Shown here piece by piece: positions 9,083 to 18,091 of a stretch of DNA of 64,000 nucleotides (position 1 is its first letter; every line of letters begins with the position of its first letter). The stretch spans positions 124,001 to 188,000 of the forward strand of contig NZ_JAUMKC010000001.1 in NCBI RefSeq assembly GCF_030519355.1, given 5' to 3'. The position numbers and the translations under genes were made by a program. The notes beneath the pieces are model-generated. The model saw nothing but the letters and a program-made list of their open reading frames with translations. It did no database searches and was not told the origin of the DNA. This DNA comes from Mucilaginibacter sp. L3T2-6 (GTDB taxonomy: Bacteria; Bacteroidota; Bacteroidia; Sphingobacteriales; Sphingobacteriaceae).

Positions 9083-10354
9083 ATGAATACTTCTCATAGT
9101 TTCGACGAGCAATTCGAATTTAAAGGCAGGGCCAAATCCTGGAGCCTGATCATGATCGTTATTGGTGTGATCGGACTGCTTGCAGCTTTTTTTACAAATG
9201 GCGAACGCGCTTTTGCAAATTTATTGCTTAACGGTTATTACATGTCGTGCGTTTGTATTTGCGGCATTTTCTTTTGCGCAGTACAATACGTGGCACAGGC
9301 AGGCTGGTCTGCTTCAGTTCTGCGCGTTCCGCAGGCCCTGGCTAAGGTTTTGCCAGTTGCGGGCGTAATTTTACTTTTGGTTATCGGCGCCGGCCTGTTT
9401 GTTACTCATCCTGGCCTGAACGAAGAAGGTAAAAGCACTGCTATTCCATACCTATATAAGTTATGGGCGCTTAAGGGTGTTACAGATTCACACAGCGAAA
9501 ATTACGATGCAATAATTACAGCTAAATCGGGATACTTAAATATACCGTTCTTTTTAATCCGCCTTGTGATATATCTGGGCAGCTATACGTTGCTTGGCCG
9601 TATGCTGGTTAAATATTCAAATAACGAGGACGAACTTGGCGGCATGTTCAACTACAAAAAGAGTTTTAAGGTTTCGGTGTTGTTCCTGGTGATATTTGGT
9701 TTTACTGTTCCCTTGTTTGCTTTTGACACCATCATGAGCTTAGAGGCGCACTGGTTTTCAACCATGTTTGGCTGGTACAACTTTGCTGCACTTTGGGTGA
9801 GCGGTTTGTCAGTTATCACATTGGCGATAATATTATTACGCAAGGCCGGTTATATGCAATGGGTAACTGAAGATCACCTGCATAACCTTGGTCAGTTAAT
9901 GTTTGGCTTCTCTATTTTCTGGACTTACCTGTGGTTTGGTCAGTTCCTGTTAACCTGGTATGCAAACATTCCTGAGGAGGCTGCATATTTTTACAGGAGG
10001 TGGGAACCGCAATTTAAGCCTTGGTTCTGGTTAAACATAATTGTAAACTTCCTTACGCCATTGCTGGTGCTGATGTCTCGCGACTCGAAACGTAAAACAG
10101 AGCTTTTGAAGGTTGCCTGTATCATATTGATATGCGGTCACTGGCTTGATTACTGGCAGATGATTATGCCGGGAACCATAGGTGTGAAGGGCGTGGGAGA
10201 GTGGTACTCGCCGATGATCCTCGTTGATTTTGCCATATTTGTAGGTGCAGCAGGGTTTATGGTTTGGATGTTTGGCAGTGCCTTAAGTAAATTTAAGTCG
10301 CTTGTTCCTAAAAAGCACCCGTTGCTGCAGGAAAGTCTTCATCACCACATATAA
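9083..10354 (+). CDS. actF: Alternative complex III subunit F, second NrfD-like membrane subunit
   Basis: A 423-aa polytopic membrane protein related in fold to ActC, with about ten hydrophobic helices (for example FSIFWTYLWFGQFLLTWYAN and a conserved region around ILICGHWLDYWQMIMPG). In this complex ActF is the second membrane subunit and may provide a proton path. It ends with a His-rich tail (ESLHHHI). It is the last act gene; 50 nt of A/T-rich sequence separate it from the oxidase genes, with no terminator-like hairpin, so read-through into coxII is likely. Confidence 0.92.
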   Translation: MNTSHSFDEQFEFKGRAKSWSLIMIVIGVIGLLAAFFTNGERAFANLLLNGYYMSCVCICGIFFCAVQYVAQAGWSASVLRVPQALAKVLPVAGVILLLVIGAGLFVTHPGLNEEGKSTAIPYLYKLWALKGVTDSHSENYDAIITAKSGYLNIPFFLIRLVIYLGSYTLLGRMLVKYSNNEDELGGMFNYKKSFKVSVLFLVIFGFTVPLFAFDTIMSLEAHWFSTMFGWYNFAALWVSGLSVITLAIILLRKAGYMQWVTEDHLHNLGQLMFGFSIFWTYLWFGQFLLTWYANIPEEAAYFYRRWEPQFKPWFWLNIIVNFLTPLLVLMSRDSKRKTELLKVACIILICGHWLDYWQMIMPGTIGVKGVGEWYSPMILVDFAIFVGAAGFMVWMFGSALSKFKSLVPKKHPLLQESLHHHI

Positions 10355-10361
10355 TAATTGT

Positions 10362-10369
10362 TATTTTTG
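10362..10369 (+). promoter_or_regulatory. -7-like box before the oxidase genes
   Basis: TATTTTTG fits TAnnTTTG and lies 35 nt before the subunit II start, but no TTG is found at the right distance upstream. It could be an internal promoter that lets oxidase genes be expressed apart from the act genes. Confidence 0.25.
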
Positions 10370-10404
10370 TACTTTAATAAAAAGAATACCAAACAACCAT
10401 TAAA

Positions 10405-11595
10405 ATGGGATTCAAACAACTAATAAATTCTAAAAAAACACAAGCGTTTTTCGCGGCGTTCGTGCTGTTTGGCACAAATCAGCTGATGGCGCAAACATCT
10501 GCCGAAGGTAATGCAACCGCGGTTGATAAAGGCGCTATGTGGACAGGTGTGGCCTATAATGTTTTATTAATTTTAGTAGGAGCAGTTTGCGTTGGCATTG
10601 TGGGTAAGATTTTAAAGGTTTACGACCTTACCCAAAAAATGCAGGGCAAAAGGGGAATTAACTGGAATACGATTATGGGCGTTTGCTGCGCGATCTTCCT
10701 TATCGCCGGGCTTTATGGCGCTAGCTGGTCTTTAATCGTACAGGGTGGTATGACGCTGCCGCAACCAGGTTCTGCGCACGGTGGCCTGATTGATTCCATG
10801 TTCACTACTACTACGATACTTACACTGATTGTATTCTTTATTACCCAGATATGCCTGTTCGGCTTTGCGTTCTTCTATCGCAATTCGGCCAAACGTAAGG
10901 CGCACTTTCTGCCGCACAACAATACTATCGAAAAAATTTGGACTATCATTCCTGCGATTGTATTGACCATATTGGTTGTGTTTGGCTTTTTTACCTGGCA
11001 AAAGGTAATGAACAGTACCGAGCAAAAAGGTGATTTAAACGTGGACGTCACCGGTCACCAGTTTGCATGGGAAATCCGGTATCCGGGCGCTGATGGTAAG
11101 CTGGGCCCTGTAAATTTTAAGTTGAGCACGCCTAACAACGTTTTGGGTGTTGATTTTAAAGACCGCCGCAGTATGGATGATCAGTCTGCAGATACACTTG
11201 TGTTACCTGTTAACCGCGTGGTAAGGATAAACATTCATGCACAGGACGTAATTCACAGCGTTTACATGCCGCACTTCCGCGTGCAGCTTAACGCTGTACC
11301 TGGTTTACCTACTTTCTTCAGGTTTACACCTACCATTACTACCGAAGAAATGCGCAAAAAATTAGATGACCCTAAGTTTGAATACCTGCTTTATTGCAAC
11401 AAAATATGTGGTGCAGGCCACTGGAACATGCAGCGTGTAGTACGCGTTGTATCGCAGGCCGAATACCAGAGCTGGATTGCAAGGCAAAAGCCCTACCTGA
11501 ATGATCAGTTGCGTAAGGAACTTCATTTTGCTGACGCAGCAACACCGGCAAATTCTGTAAAGGCAGTATCAAACACGTTAGCGTTAAACAAATAA
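10405..11595 (+). CDS. ctaC: Cytochrome c oxidase subunit II
   Basis: Electron-entry subunit of the heme-copper oxidase. An N-terminal signal/first helix (ending near MAQ) is followed by further membrane helices, giving a longer front part (396 aa total) than the canonical two-helix form. The C-terminal cupredoxin domain keeps the CuA ligands: His in HSVYMPHFRVQLN and the CNKICGAGHWNM motif (two Cys, His, Met). There is no fused cytochrome c domain, so electrons must come from a separate carrier or directly from alternative complex III. It is followed by subunit I after 19 nt. Confidence 0.95.
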   Translation: MGFKQLINSKKTQAFFAAFVLFGTNQLMAQTSAEGNATAVDKGAMWTGVAYNVLLILVGAVCVGIVGKILKVYDLTQKMQGKRGINWNTIMGVCCAIFLIAGLYGASWSLIVQGGMTLPQPGSAHGGLIDSMFTTTTILTLIVFFITQICLFGFAFFYRNSAKRKAHFLPHNNTIEKIWTIIPAIVLTILVVFGFFTWQKVMNSTEQKGDLNVDVTGHQFAWEIRYPGADGKLGPVNFKLSTPNNVLGVDFKDRRSMDDQSADTLVLPVNRVVRINIHAQDVIHSVYMPHFRVQLNAVPGLPTFFRFTPTITTEEMRKKLDDPKFEYLLYCNKICGAGHWNMQRVVRVVSQAEYQSWIARQKPYLNDQLRKELHFADAATPANSVKAVSNTLALNK

Positions 11596-11614
11596 TATTA
11601 TAAGAGTAACGATT

Positions 11615-13501
11615 ATGTCAACATTAGCAGTTCACGATCACGGAGTAGTACATCACGAAGAAGGTCACGAACACCACCATAAGGCAACGTTTCTAAATAC
11701 CTACGTATTTAGCCAGGATCATAAATACATTGCCAAGCAGTTTCTTGTAACAGGTATTATTATGGCGTTCTTTGCCATGGTTTTGTCAATCCTTTTCAGG
11801 ATCCAGCTTGCTTATCCGGATAAAACGTTTCCGTTTCTTACAACACTTTTAGGCCATTTTGCGCCTAATGGCCGCATCAGTGCCGACTTTTACATGTCGC
11901 TGGTAACCATCCACGGTACCATCATGGTATTCTTTGTGTTAACAGCAGGGTTAAGCGGTACGTTCGCAAACTTATTAATCCCTCTTCAGGTGGGCGCACG
12001 TGACATGGCATCGCCATTTGTGAATATGCTTTCATACTGGTTCTTCTTTGCCGCAAGTATTGTCATGTTGTCTTCATTCCTGGTTGAGAAGGGCCCTGCA
12101 AGCGGTGGCTGGACAATTTACCCGCCGCTCTCTGCCTTGCCGAAAGCTATGCCTGGTTCAGGTATGGGTATGACGCTTTGGCTCATCAGTATGGTGTTAT
12201 TTATTGCTTCGCAGCTAATGGGCGGTATCAATTACATCAGTACTGTATTAAACATGCGCACCAAAGGTATGGACCTTTGGAAAATGCCGCTTACTGTTTG
12301 GGCTTTGTTCCTAACAGCAGTTTTAGGTGTATTGTCATTCCCTGTGTTGGTGGCCGGTGTTGTGTTGTTAATTTTCGACCGCAGCTTTGGTACCAGCTTC
12401 TACCTTTCAGATATCGTATTAAACGGACAGGTTCAGCCTTACGAGGGCGGTAGCCCGATCTTGTTTCAGCACTTATTCTGGTTCCTGGGTCACCCCGAAG
12501 TATACATTATTATCATGCCTGCAATGGGTCTTTCATCAGAAGTGCTGGCAGTAAACTCACGTAAGCCGATATTCGGTTACCATGCGATGGTTTACTCGCT
12601 GATAGGTATTTCTGTGTTATCATTCATTGTTTGGGGACACCACATGTTCGTTACAGGTATGAATCCGTTCCTGGGCGGTGTATTCATGATAACGACGCTT
12701 ATTATTGCCGTGCCGTCTGCGGTTAAAACGTTCAACTGGCTGGCTACGCTGTGGCGGGGGAATATCCGCTTCACTCCGGCCATGCTTTTCGCTATCGGCA
12801 TGGTATCATTCTTTATTTCTGGCGGTTTAACAGGTATCTTCCTGGGTAATGCGGCTTTGGATATCAACCTGCACGATACATACTTCGTAGTTGCCCACTT
12901 CCACCTTGTGATGGGTTCGGCGGCTATTTTCGGTATGCTTGCCGGCGTTTACCATTGGTTCCCTAAAATGTATCGCCGCATGATGGACGAGCGTTTAGGT
13001 TACCTGCACTTTTGGTTAACTTTCATCGGCGCCTACCTGGTATTCTTCCCGATGCACTTTATGGGTCTGGATGGTGTACCGCGCCGTTATTATGCCTTCA
13101 CTGAGTTTGAATCGATGAAGCGCTGGCTGACAGTTAACGTATTTATTACCTGGGCGGCTATTATGGCCGGTATAGCACAGCTTGCTTTTGCTTACAACTT
13201 TATACATTCTATCTTCTGGGGTAAGAAAACCGTTCAGAATCCATGGAATGCTAATACCCTTGAATGGACAGCTCCGATTGAGCACATCCACGGTAACTGG
13301 CATGGCGAAATCCCTACCGTTTATCGTTGGGCTTATGACTACAGCAAGCCTGGTCACGACGAAGATTTTATACCGCAAAACGTTCCTTTCTCTCAAACCA
13401 TGAGCTCAAACTTACCTCATGATTTTGAAGACAATCCGGCTGGTTTAGAAGAGCACGCCAAATGGGTTGATGCTCAAAAGGCTAATGTAGCGGTAAAATA
13501 A
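11615..13501 (+). CDS. ctaD: Cytochrome c oxidase subunit I
   Basis: Catalytic 628-aa subunit with about 12 membrane helices, holding the low-spin heme and the heme-copper centre. Visible motifs are LFWFLGHPEVYIIIMPAMG (CuB His and the helix VI Glu typical of A-family oxidases), WGHHMFVTGMNP (two adjacent CuB His) and HDTYFVVAHFHLVMG (axial His for both hemes). The N terminus is His-rich (HDHGVVHHEEGHEHHH), which could bind metal. It reduces oxygen to water and pumps protons. The neighbours supply subunits and cofactors for the same enzyme. Confidence 0.97.
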   Translation: MSTLAVHDHGVVHHEEGHEHHHKATFLNTYVFSQDHKYIAKQFLVTGIIMAFFAMVLSILFRIQLAYPDKTFPFLTTLLGHFAPNGRISADFYMSLVTIHGTIMVFFVLTAGLSGTFANLLIPLQVGARDMASPFVNMLSYWFFFAASIVMLSSFLVEKGPASGGWTIYPPLSALPKAMPGSGMGMTLWLISMVLFIASQLMGGINYISTVLNMRTKGMDLWKMPLTVWALFLTAVLGVLSFPVLVAGVVLLIFDRSFGTSFYLSDIVLNGQVQPYEGGSPILFQHLFWFLGHPEVYIIIMPAMGLSSEVLAVNSRKPIFGYHAMVYSLIGISVLSFIVWGHHMFVTGMNPFLGGVFMITTLIIAVPSAVKTFNWLATLWRGNIRFTPAMLFAIGMVSFFISGGLTGIFLGNAALDINLHDTYFVVAHFHLVMGSAAIFGMLAGVYHWFPKMYRRMMDERLGYLHFWLTFIGAYLVFFPMHFMGLDGVPRRYYAFTEFESMKRWLTVNVFITWAAIMAGIAQLAFAYNFIHSIFWGKKTVQNPWNANTLEWTAPIEHIHGNWHGEIPTVYRWAYDYSKPGHDEDFIPQNVPFSQTMSSNLPHDFEDNPAGLEEHAKWVDAQKANVAVK

Positions 13502-13666
13502 AGCCTGTTGTCCTAAGTCCTGATCCTTAAGTTATGAGATTTGAACACCACCAGTTCAGGCCTCAAGGCTTACGGTTCAGGACTTATGACTTAAAAATGG
13601 CACTATATTCTGTAATACCTTCTACCTAAGACATGTGAGTATTGACTTAGGGCTTAAGACTAATAA
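13502..13666. repeat. Degenerate gact-taag intergenic repeat
   Basis: Gap between oxidase subunit I and heme A synthase filled with variants of TAAGTC / GACTTA. It includes a 9-bp inverted pair AAGTCCTGA (13515-13523) and TCAGGACTT (13577-13585), and ends GACTTAGGGCTTAAGACT right before the ctaA ATG. Similar text occurs at 20581-20661 and 59413-59484. It reads as a decayed low-complexity repeat and not as a gene. Confidence 0.5.
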
Positions 13667-14725
13667 ATGAGGACATCCAGGTCAAAAACACGGTTCCAAA
13701 GGATTAATCTTGCTACCATAATTCTGCTGTTTATTTTAATTCTTGCGGGCGGGGTTGTACGTAGTACAGGTTCAGGAATGGGATGCCCTGACTGGCCGAA
13801 ATGTTTTGGCAGATATATACCGCCTACCAATAGTTCCGAATTACCAAAGGATTATAAGAGCAAATACGTAGCAGGAAACGTTGCTAAAAATCAGCGGTTT
13901 GCGCATACCCTGGATGTGTTTGGTTACAGCGACCTTGCAAAACGTATCCGCGAAGATAAGTCTATTTTGGTTCCGGAGGAATTTAACGCCGCCAAAACCT
14001 GGACGGAATACGTTAACCGCCTTATAGGCGAGATCACGGGCATTTTCTGTGTGCTGACCGCAATTTTTGCGTTCAGTTACCGTAAGGAAAACAAGCTTAT
14101 ACCTTTTCTTGCAGTGTTGAACGTGGTTTTAATCGGTTTCCAGGCCTGGCTGGGCTCTATAGTAGTTTCAACCAATCTTGTTTCATGGATTGTGACGGTA
14201 CACATGGTGCTTGCGCTTGTGATCATCGCATTAAGTATCGTCACTTATCATCTGGCAAAGGTTGATGGGCGGCCGAAATTAAGCACGAATCCACTGGTGC
14301 ATATTGTTACACTTCTGGCGTTGATAGTAAGCGTAATGCAAATTGCTTTCGGCAGCGAGGTTCGTGAGAAAATTGACGCTGTTGCAGAACATTTTCAGGG
14401 CGGCTACCGCGATAATTGGATTGCTAACGCAGGTTCTATTTTTACACAGCACCGGGATGTGGCTATATTGGTGTTGGTGATAAATGTGGTATTATACGCT
14501 TTAGTGCGCCGCACATTCAACCGTCATTCTATTCAGCAGCAAATTATGAGCTTTACGTTCCTGATGATCATGCTGCAAATAGTTACGGGTATCATCTTGT
14601 CATATTGGGCTTTGCCGCCATACGCGCAGGCAATTCATCTATTGCTCGCTACATTGGTATTTAGTGCCCAGGTTTATTTAATGCTGAATTTATACCGTTC
14701 GGTAAAAGGGGGACTGCACGCATGA
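13667..14725 (+). CDS. ctaA: Heme A synthase (COX15/CtaA family)
   Basis: Membrane enzyme that oxidises the heme O methyl group to give heme A for the oxidase. At 352 aa it has eight hydrophobic helices and typical family text such as GGVVRSTGSGMGCPDWPKCF near the N terminus and conserved His residues in helices (for example NRLIGEITGIF region and QAIHLLLATLVFS). Its stop codon overlaps the start of the heme O synthase gene (ATGA), so the two consecutive heme-modifying enzymes are translationally coupled. Confidence 0.93.
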   Translation: MRTSRSKTRFQRINLATIILLFILILAGGVVRSTGSGMGCPDWPKCFGRYIPPTNSSELPKDYKSKYVAGNVAKNQRFAHTLDVFGYSDLAKRIREDKSILVPEEFNAAKTWTEYVNRLIGEITGIFCVLTAIFAFSYRKENKLIPFLAVLNVVLIGFQAWLGSIVVSTNLVSWIVTVHMVLALVIIALSIVTYHLAKVDGRPKLSTNPLVHIVTLLALIVSVMQIAFGSEVREKIDAVAEHFQGGYRDNWIANAGSIFTQHRDVAILVLVINVVLYALVRRTFNRHSIQQQIMSFTFLMIMLQIVTGIILSYWALPPYAQAIHLLLATLVFSAQVYLMLNLYRSVKGGLHA

Positions 14726-15585
14726 GCTGGAAGGATTTTTCGAAGCTGGTTAAAATGCGGCTCACTTTCCTGGTAGTTTTTTCGGCATCTATTTCCTTTT
14801 TAATAGGGAGTAAAGTTAACGGCGAATATAACTGGGGCAATTGGGTAAAACTTATAATAGGTGGTTTTTTGGTTACAGCAGCTGCTAATTGTTTTAATGA
14901 AATTATCGAAAAAGACCTCGATAAATTAATGAAGCGTACTAAGGACAGGCCTATGCCTGCCGGAAGAATGACTACCGGGCAAGGATTGGTACTCGGCCTT
15001 TTTATGGGCATAGCAGGTACCATATTACTTGGGAAGCTTAATCCTACTGCAGGTTACTTGTCGGTTTTTTCGGTTTTGCTATATGCTTTTGCTTATACGC
15101 CGCTAAAACGAAAATCGCCCGTAGCTGTATTCGTGGGAGCAATACCCGGTGCTTTACCGCCGCTTATCGGCTATGTTGCTGCTCATCCAAAAATTGACGA
15201 AATAGCGTTAATATTATTCGGCATACAGTTTATCTGGCAGTTTCCGCATTTTTGGGCTATTGCCTGGGTATTGGACGATGATTATAAGCTGGCCGGTTTC
15301 AGGTTGCTTCCCTCGGGTAAAAGGGATTTAACAAGCGCTGTGTTTGCTTTTATCTCCACCCTTATTTTGATACCTGTAAGTTTGCTGCCGACGTATTATG
15401 GGTATGGGGGTTACTATGTTGGGGGGGTATCACTGGTATGCGGCATAGTGTTCTTATATTTGGCTTTTAAACTTTCAAAGGACCTGCAAATAGCATCGGC
15501 AAAAAAGCTGATGTACGGTTCTTTTTTTTATCTGCCGGTTGTGCAGTTAATGTTTTTGTTTGATTTTATAGGAAAAGTGAAATGA
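14722..15585 (+). CDS. ctaB: Heme O synthase (protoheme IX farnesyltransferase)
   Basis: UbiA-superfamily membrane prenyltransferase (287 aa) that adds farnesyl to protoheme. Both Asp-rich regions are present: NCFNEIIEKDLDKLMKRTKD near residue 55 (NxxxExxxD form usual for heme O synthases) and the later loop WVLDDDYKLAGFRLLP. The region PLKRKSPVAVFVGAIPGALP is also family-typical. It overlaps ctaA at its start and the first subunit III gene at its end (ATG run at 15582). Confidence 0.94.
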   Translation: MSWKDFSKLVKMRLTFLVVFSASISFLIGSKVNGEYNWGNWVKLIIGGFLVTAAANCFNEIIEKDLDKLMKRTKDRPMPAGRMTTGQGLVLGLFMGIAGTILLGKLNPTAGYLSVFSVLLYAFAYTPLKRKSPVAVFVGAIPGALPPLIGYVAAHPKIDEIALILFGIQFIWQFPHFWAIAWVLDDDYKLAGFRLLPSGKRDLTSAVFAFISTLILIPVSLLPTYYGYGGYYVGGVSLVCGIVFLYLAFKLSKDLQIASAKKLMYGSFFYLPVVQLMFLFDFIGKVK

Positions 15586-16169
15586 TGATGGCGCAGATAC
15601 AGCAACAGGAAGACAGGTTAAACCTCGGTGCAAAAAAGTTCAATATGTGGATATTCATATTCACGTCCATTTTACTTTTTATGGGGTTTATGAGCGGCTT
15701 TATAGTTTATGTGGGCGGCCGTGGGCATGGATTACAGGTAATACTCCCCGGGGCTTTCAGGTACAGCACGGCCGTTATAGCCTTAAGCAGTATAACCCTT
15801 TTAATGGCCAAGCGCGCTGCCAAAGGCCTGCAGGTTGATAAGCAGCGGCTGTTTTTATGGCTTACGATTTTTTTGGGAATAGCATTTTTTGCCATACAGA
15901 TATATGCGTGGTACGTGCTTACCTTTGAAGACCGCATATTTTTTTCGAACCCAAATGCGGCCCGCTCTTTCATTTACGTGTTTAGCGGTGTGCATTTATT
16001 ACACGTTATAGCAGGACTGCTGGTTTTATTAAATACAGTAGTAGCCACTTACAGAAACATACCCCAGGTCAGGAATATATTTAAGATGGAGATGGCATCT
16101 ATTTTTTGGCATTTTCTCGATATTATGTGGATTTGTCTGTATGTTTTTTTACTTTTGAACCAAAATTAA
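15582..16169 (+). CDS. Cytochrome c oxidase subunit III family protein, short form
   Basis: A 195-aa membrane protein with five helices and the COX3 C-terminal signature (MASIFWHFLDIMWICLYVFL). Three in-frame ATG codons at 15582, 15585 and 15588 make the exact start uncertain; the first overlaps the heme O synthase stop. Bacteroidota oxidase clusters often carry two subunit III genes, and here the longer one follows directly. Which of the two is in the mature enzyme, or whether both are, cannot be told from sequence. Confidence 0.9.
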   Translation: MMMAQIQQQEDRLNLGAKKFNMWIFIFTSILLFMGFMSGFIVYVGGRGHGLQVILPGAFRYSTAVIALSSITLLMAKRAAKGLQVDKQRLFLWLTIFLGIAFFAIQIYAWYVLTFEDRIFFSNPNAARSFIYVFSGVHLLHVIAGLLVLLNTVVATYRNIPQVRNIFKMEMASIFWHFLDIMWICLYVFLLLNQN

Positions 16170-16188
16170 AACTTTTATCTACGTACAA

Positions 16189-16917
16189 ATGAGTACAACA
16201 GTAACACAACAGATTGATGAGGTAAAATCGACACCATGGTCGGGAGGCAGATCGCCTTTTAACGTGGAGTACGGTAAGATGATGATGTGGTTTTTCCTCC
16301 TTTCGGACGCATTTACCTTTTCTTCATTATTAATCTCTTACGGCGCGTTGCGTTTTAGCGCTTCAACATGGCCATTGGCTTCTAAGGTTTTCCAGTCATT
16401 CCCCGGTTTGATTGAGAAAGATGCACCACTGGTTTTCGTTGGTTTGATGACTTTGATACTCATTTTAAGTTCTGTGACAATGGTACTGGCGGTTGAGGCT
16501 GGTCACCGTAATTCAAAAAAAGAAGTTGTTAGATGGATGATATTAACCATTGTGGGTGGCCTGATGTTTCTGGGTTGCCAGGCTTTGGAGTGGACACACC
16601 TGCATAGCGAAGGCTTCTGGTGGGGAAGCATTCCCAATGACGAGACATTGAAGGAGTTTTTTGAAGGTGTGACGAAGATCGGGAATGCCGAACACCTTAC
16701 GTCTCACCAGTTTGCAAACCTGTTCTTTACAATTACAGGCTTTCACGGGTTCCACGTATTCTCGGGTGTTGTTATCAATATTATTATCACTGTCAACGTT
16801 ATGATAGGCACTTATGCCAAACGCGGCAGTTATTTAATGATAGAGAAGGTTGGTCTTTACTGGCACTTTGTGGACTTGGTTTGGGTGTTTGTATTTACCT
16901 TTTTCTATTTAGTTTGA
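16189..16917 (+). CDS. ctaE: Cytochrome c oxidase subunit III
   Basis: The longer (242 aa) of two subunit III genes. It shows the N-terminal helix text KMMMWFFLLSDAFTFSSLLI, a middle loop (~140-165) that the short form lacks, and the ending YWHFVDLVWVFVFTFFYLV. It stabilises the oxidase core and helps proton uptake. It is 19 nt after the short subunit III gene and 23 nt before subunit IV. Confidence 0.92.
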   Translation: MSTTVTQQIDEVKSTPWSGGRSPFNVEYGKMMMWFFLLSDAFTFSSLLISYGALRFSASTWPLASKVFQSFPGLIEKDAPLVFVGLMTLILILSSVTMVLAVEAGHRNSKKEVVRWMILTIVGGLMFLGCQALEWTHLHSEGFWWGSIPNDETLKEFFEGVTKIGNAEHLTSHQFANLFFTITGFHGFHVFSGVVINIIITVNVMIGTYAKRGSYLMIEKVGLYWHFVDLVWVFVFTFFYLV

Positions 16918-16940
16918 TTTAATTTTAAAAACGATTTTAT

Positions 16941-17291
16941 ATGTCATCAGAAACGACAACTACACACCACGCTGACGCTGAGCACGGCGATCATGAGGGA
17001 ATGTCTAAAAAAAGGATCATGAAGGTTTTCTGGATCCTGTTAGGCATAACTGCTATCGAGTTTTTTGTAGCGCTTGTTATAGCTCCCAAATTCCCTCATG
17101 CAGAATGGATAAATCCTATTTACATTGTATTAACTTTATTTAAGGCATTTTATATAGTTGCCTTCTTTATGCACCTGAAATTTGAAAAGATGGGGTTGAT
17201 AATGGCTATTGTAGTCCCTGTACTTTTCATCATCGGTTTGATACTGGTACTTACAAACGAGAGCCACTATTGGATTGACCTGAGGCTGTAA
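16941..17291 (+). CDS. Cytochrome c oxidase subunit IV family protein
   Basis: A 116-aa protein with a His/Glu-rich soluble front (THHADAEHGDHEG) and three membrane helices, matching prokaryotic caa3-type subunit IV (FYIVAFFMHLKFEKMG is typical). It is an accessory subunit of the oxidase. The stop codon shares its last base with the ATG of the Sco gene, so translation is coupled. Confidence 0.9.
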   Translation: MSSETTTTHHADAEHGDHEGMSKKRIMKVFWILLGITAIEFFVALVIAPKFPHAEWINPIYIVLTLFKAFYIVAFFMHLKFEKMGLIMAIVVPVLFIIGLILVLTNESHYWIDLRL

Positions 17292-17992
17292 TGAAGAAAG
17301 CAAGTCTTCCGAAAAAGATTATAATCCTGGTGCTCGTCTTAGCGGTGCCAGGATTTTTATATTATTTACTTACCGTTGGCGGCAAAAACAGGTATAAACC
17401 TCTGCCCGTATTCGGCGAAAAACAGGTTGCGAAAACCACACATAAAGTAAAAGGGAAAGATATTCCCGACACCATTTACCATAAACTGCCGGACTTTAAT
17501 CTGACCGATCAGAATGGCAATAAGGTAGATCTGAGCACGTTCAACAATAAGATTTTCGTTATTAACTTTTTTTATACCGCTTGTCCTTCGGTCTGCAAAT
17601 TGATGAACGAGAACGTCAATGCACTGGACTCAATCTATAGCAGAAACAAGATGATCTATTTTGTGTCTGTGACTGTAGATCCTAAAAACGATGATATTGC
17701 CGGATTAAAGCAATACGCGTCCACCTTTAAGCATTTGTCAGCAAAGAGGTTGTTTCTCACGGGTGATACCGCCACCATATATAACCTTGCGCGCAAGGGT
17801 CTGTTAGTAGATGCAATACAAGCCGGCCCGAAAGATTTTATTTATAGCGATAAGTTAGTGCTGATTGATGGTGAGAAACGGATAAGGGGTTACTATACCG
17901 GGGCACAGACTGCAGAAGTTGACCGGCTTAACGACGAGATTAAGGTTTTGATCTCGGATGAGTTGAGAAAGAACGATACGCCTTTGTATTAA
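17291..17992 (+). CDS. Sco1/SenC family copper chaperone with an altered third ligand
   Basis: Membrane-anchored thioredoxin-fold protein of 233 aa that helps build the CuA site of subunit II. A helix at ~9-29 anchors it; the domain starts near 65 (LPDFNLTDQNGNKVDLSTF). The copper-binding pair is present as FYTACPSVCK (Cys98, Cys102). The conserved His normally found just before the SxKLVLID strand is Tyr185 here (IYSDKLVLID); the codon TAT at 17843 is one change from CAT. Function in copper transfer may therefore be weakened or changed to a thiol role. It overlaps subunit IV by one base. Confidence 0.9.
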   Translation: MKKASLPKKIIILVLVLAVPGFLYYLLTVGGKNRYKPLPVFGEKQVAKTTHKVKGKDIPDTIYHKLPDFNLTDQNGNKVDLSTFNNKIFVINFFYTACPSVCKLMNENVNALDSIYSRNKMIYFVSVTVDPKNDDIAGLKQYASTFKHLSAKRLFLTGDTATIYNLARKGLLVDAIQAGPKDFIYSDKLVLIDGEKRIRGYYTGAQTAEVDRLNDEIKVLISDELRKNDTPLY

Positions 17993-18091
17993 TTAAGAAT
18001 CAAGATAAAAAAGTAAAAATTAATAAGTTAACGAACCAGATTTTCCCGGTTTTGATTACGGGTCATCGGTTCCCGACTCAAAAAAATAAGC

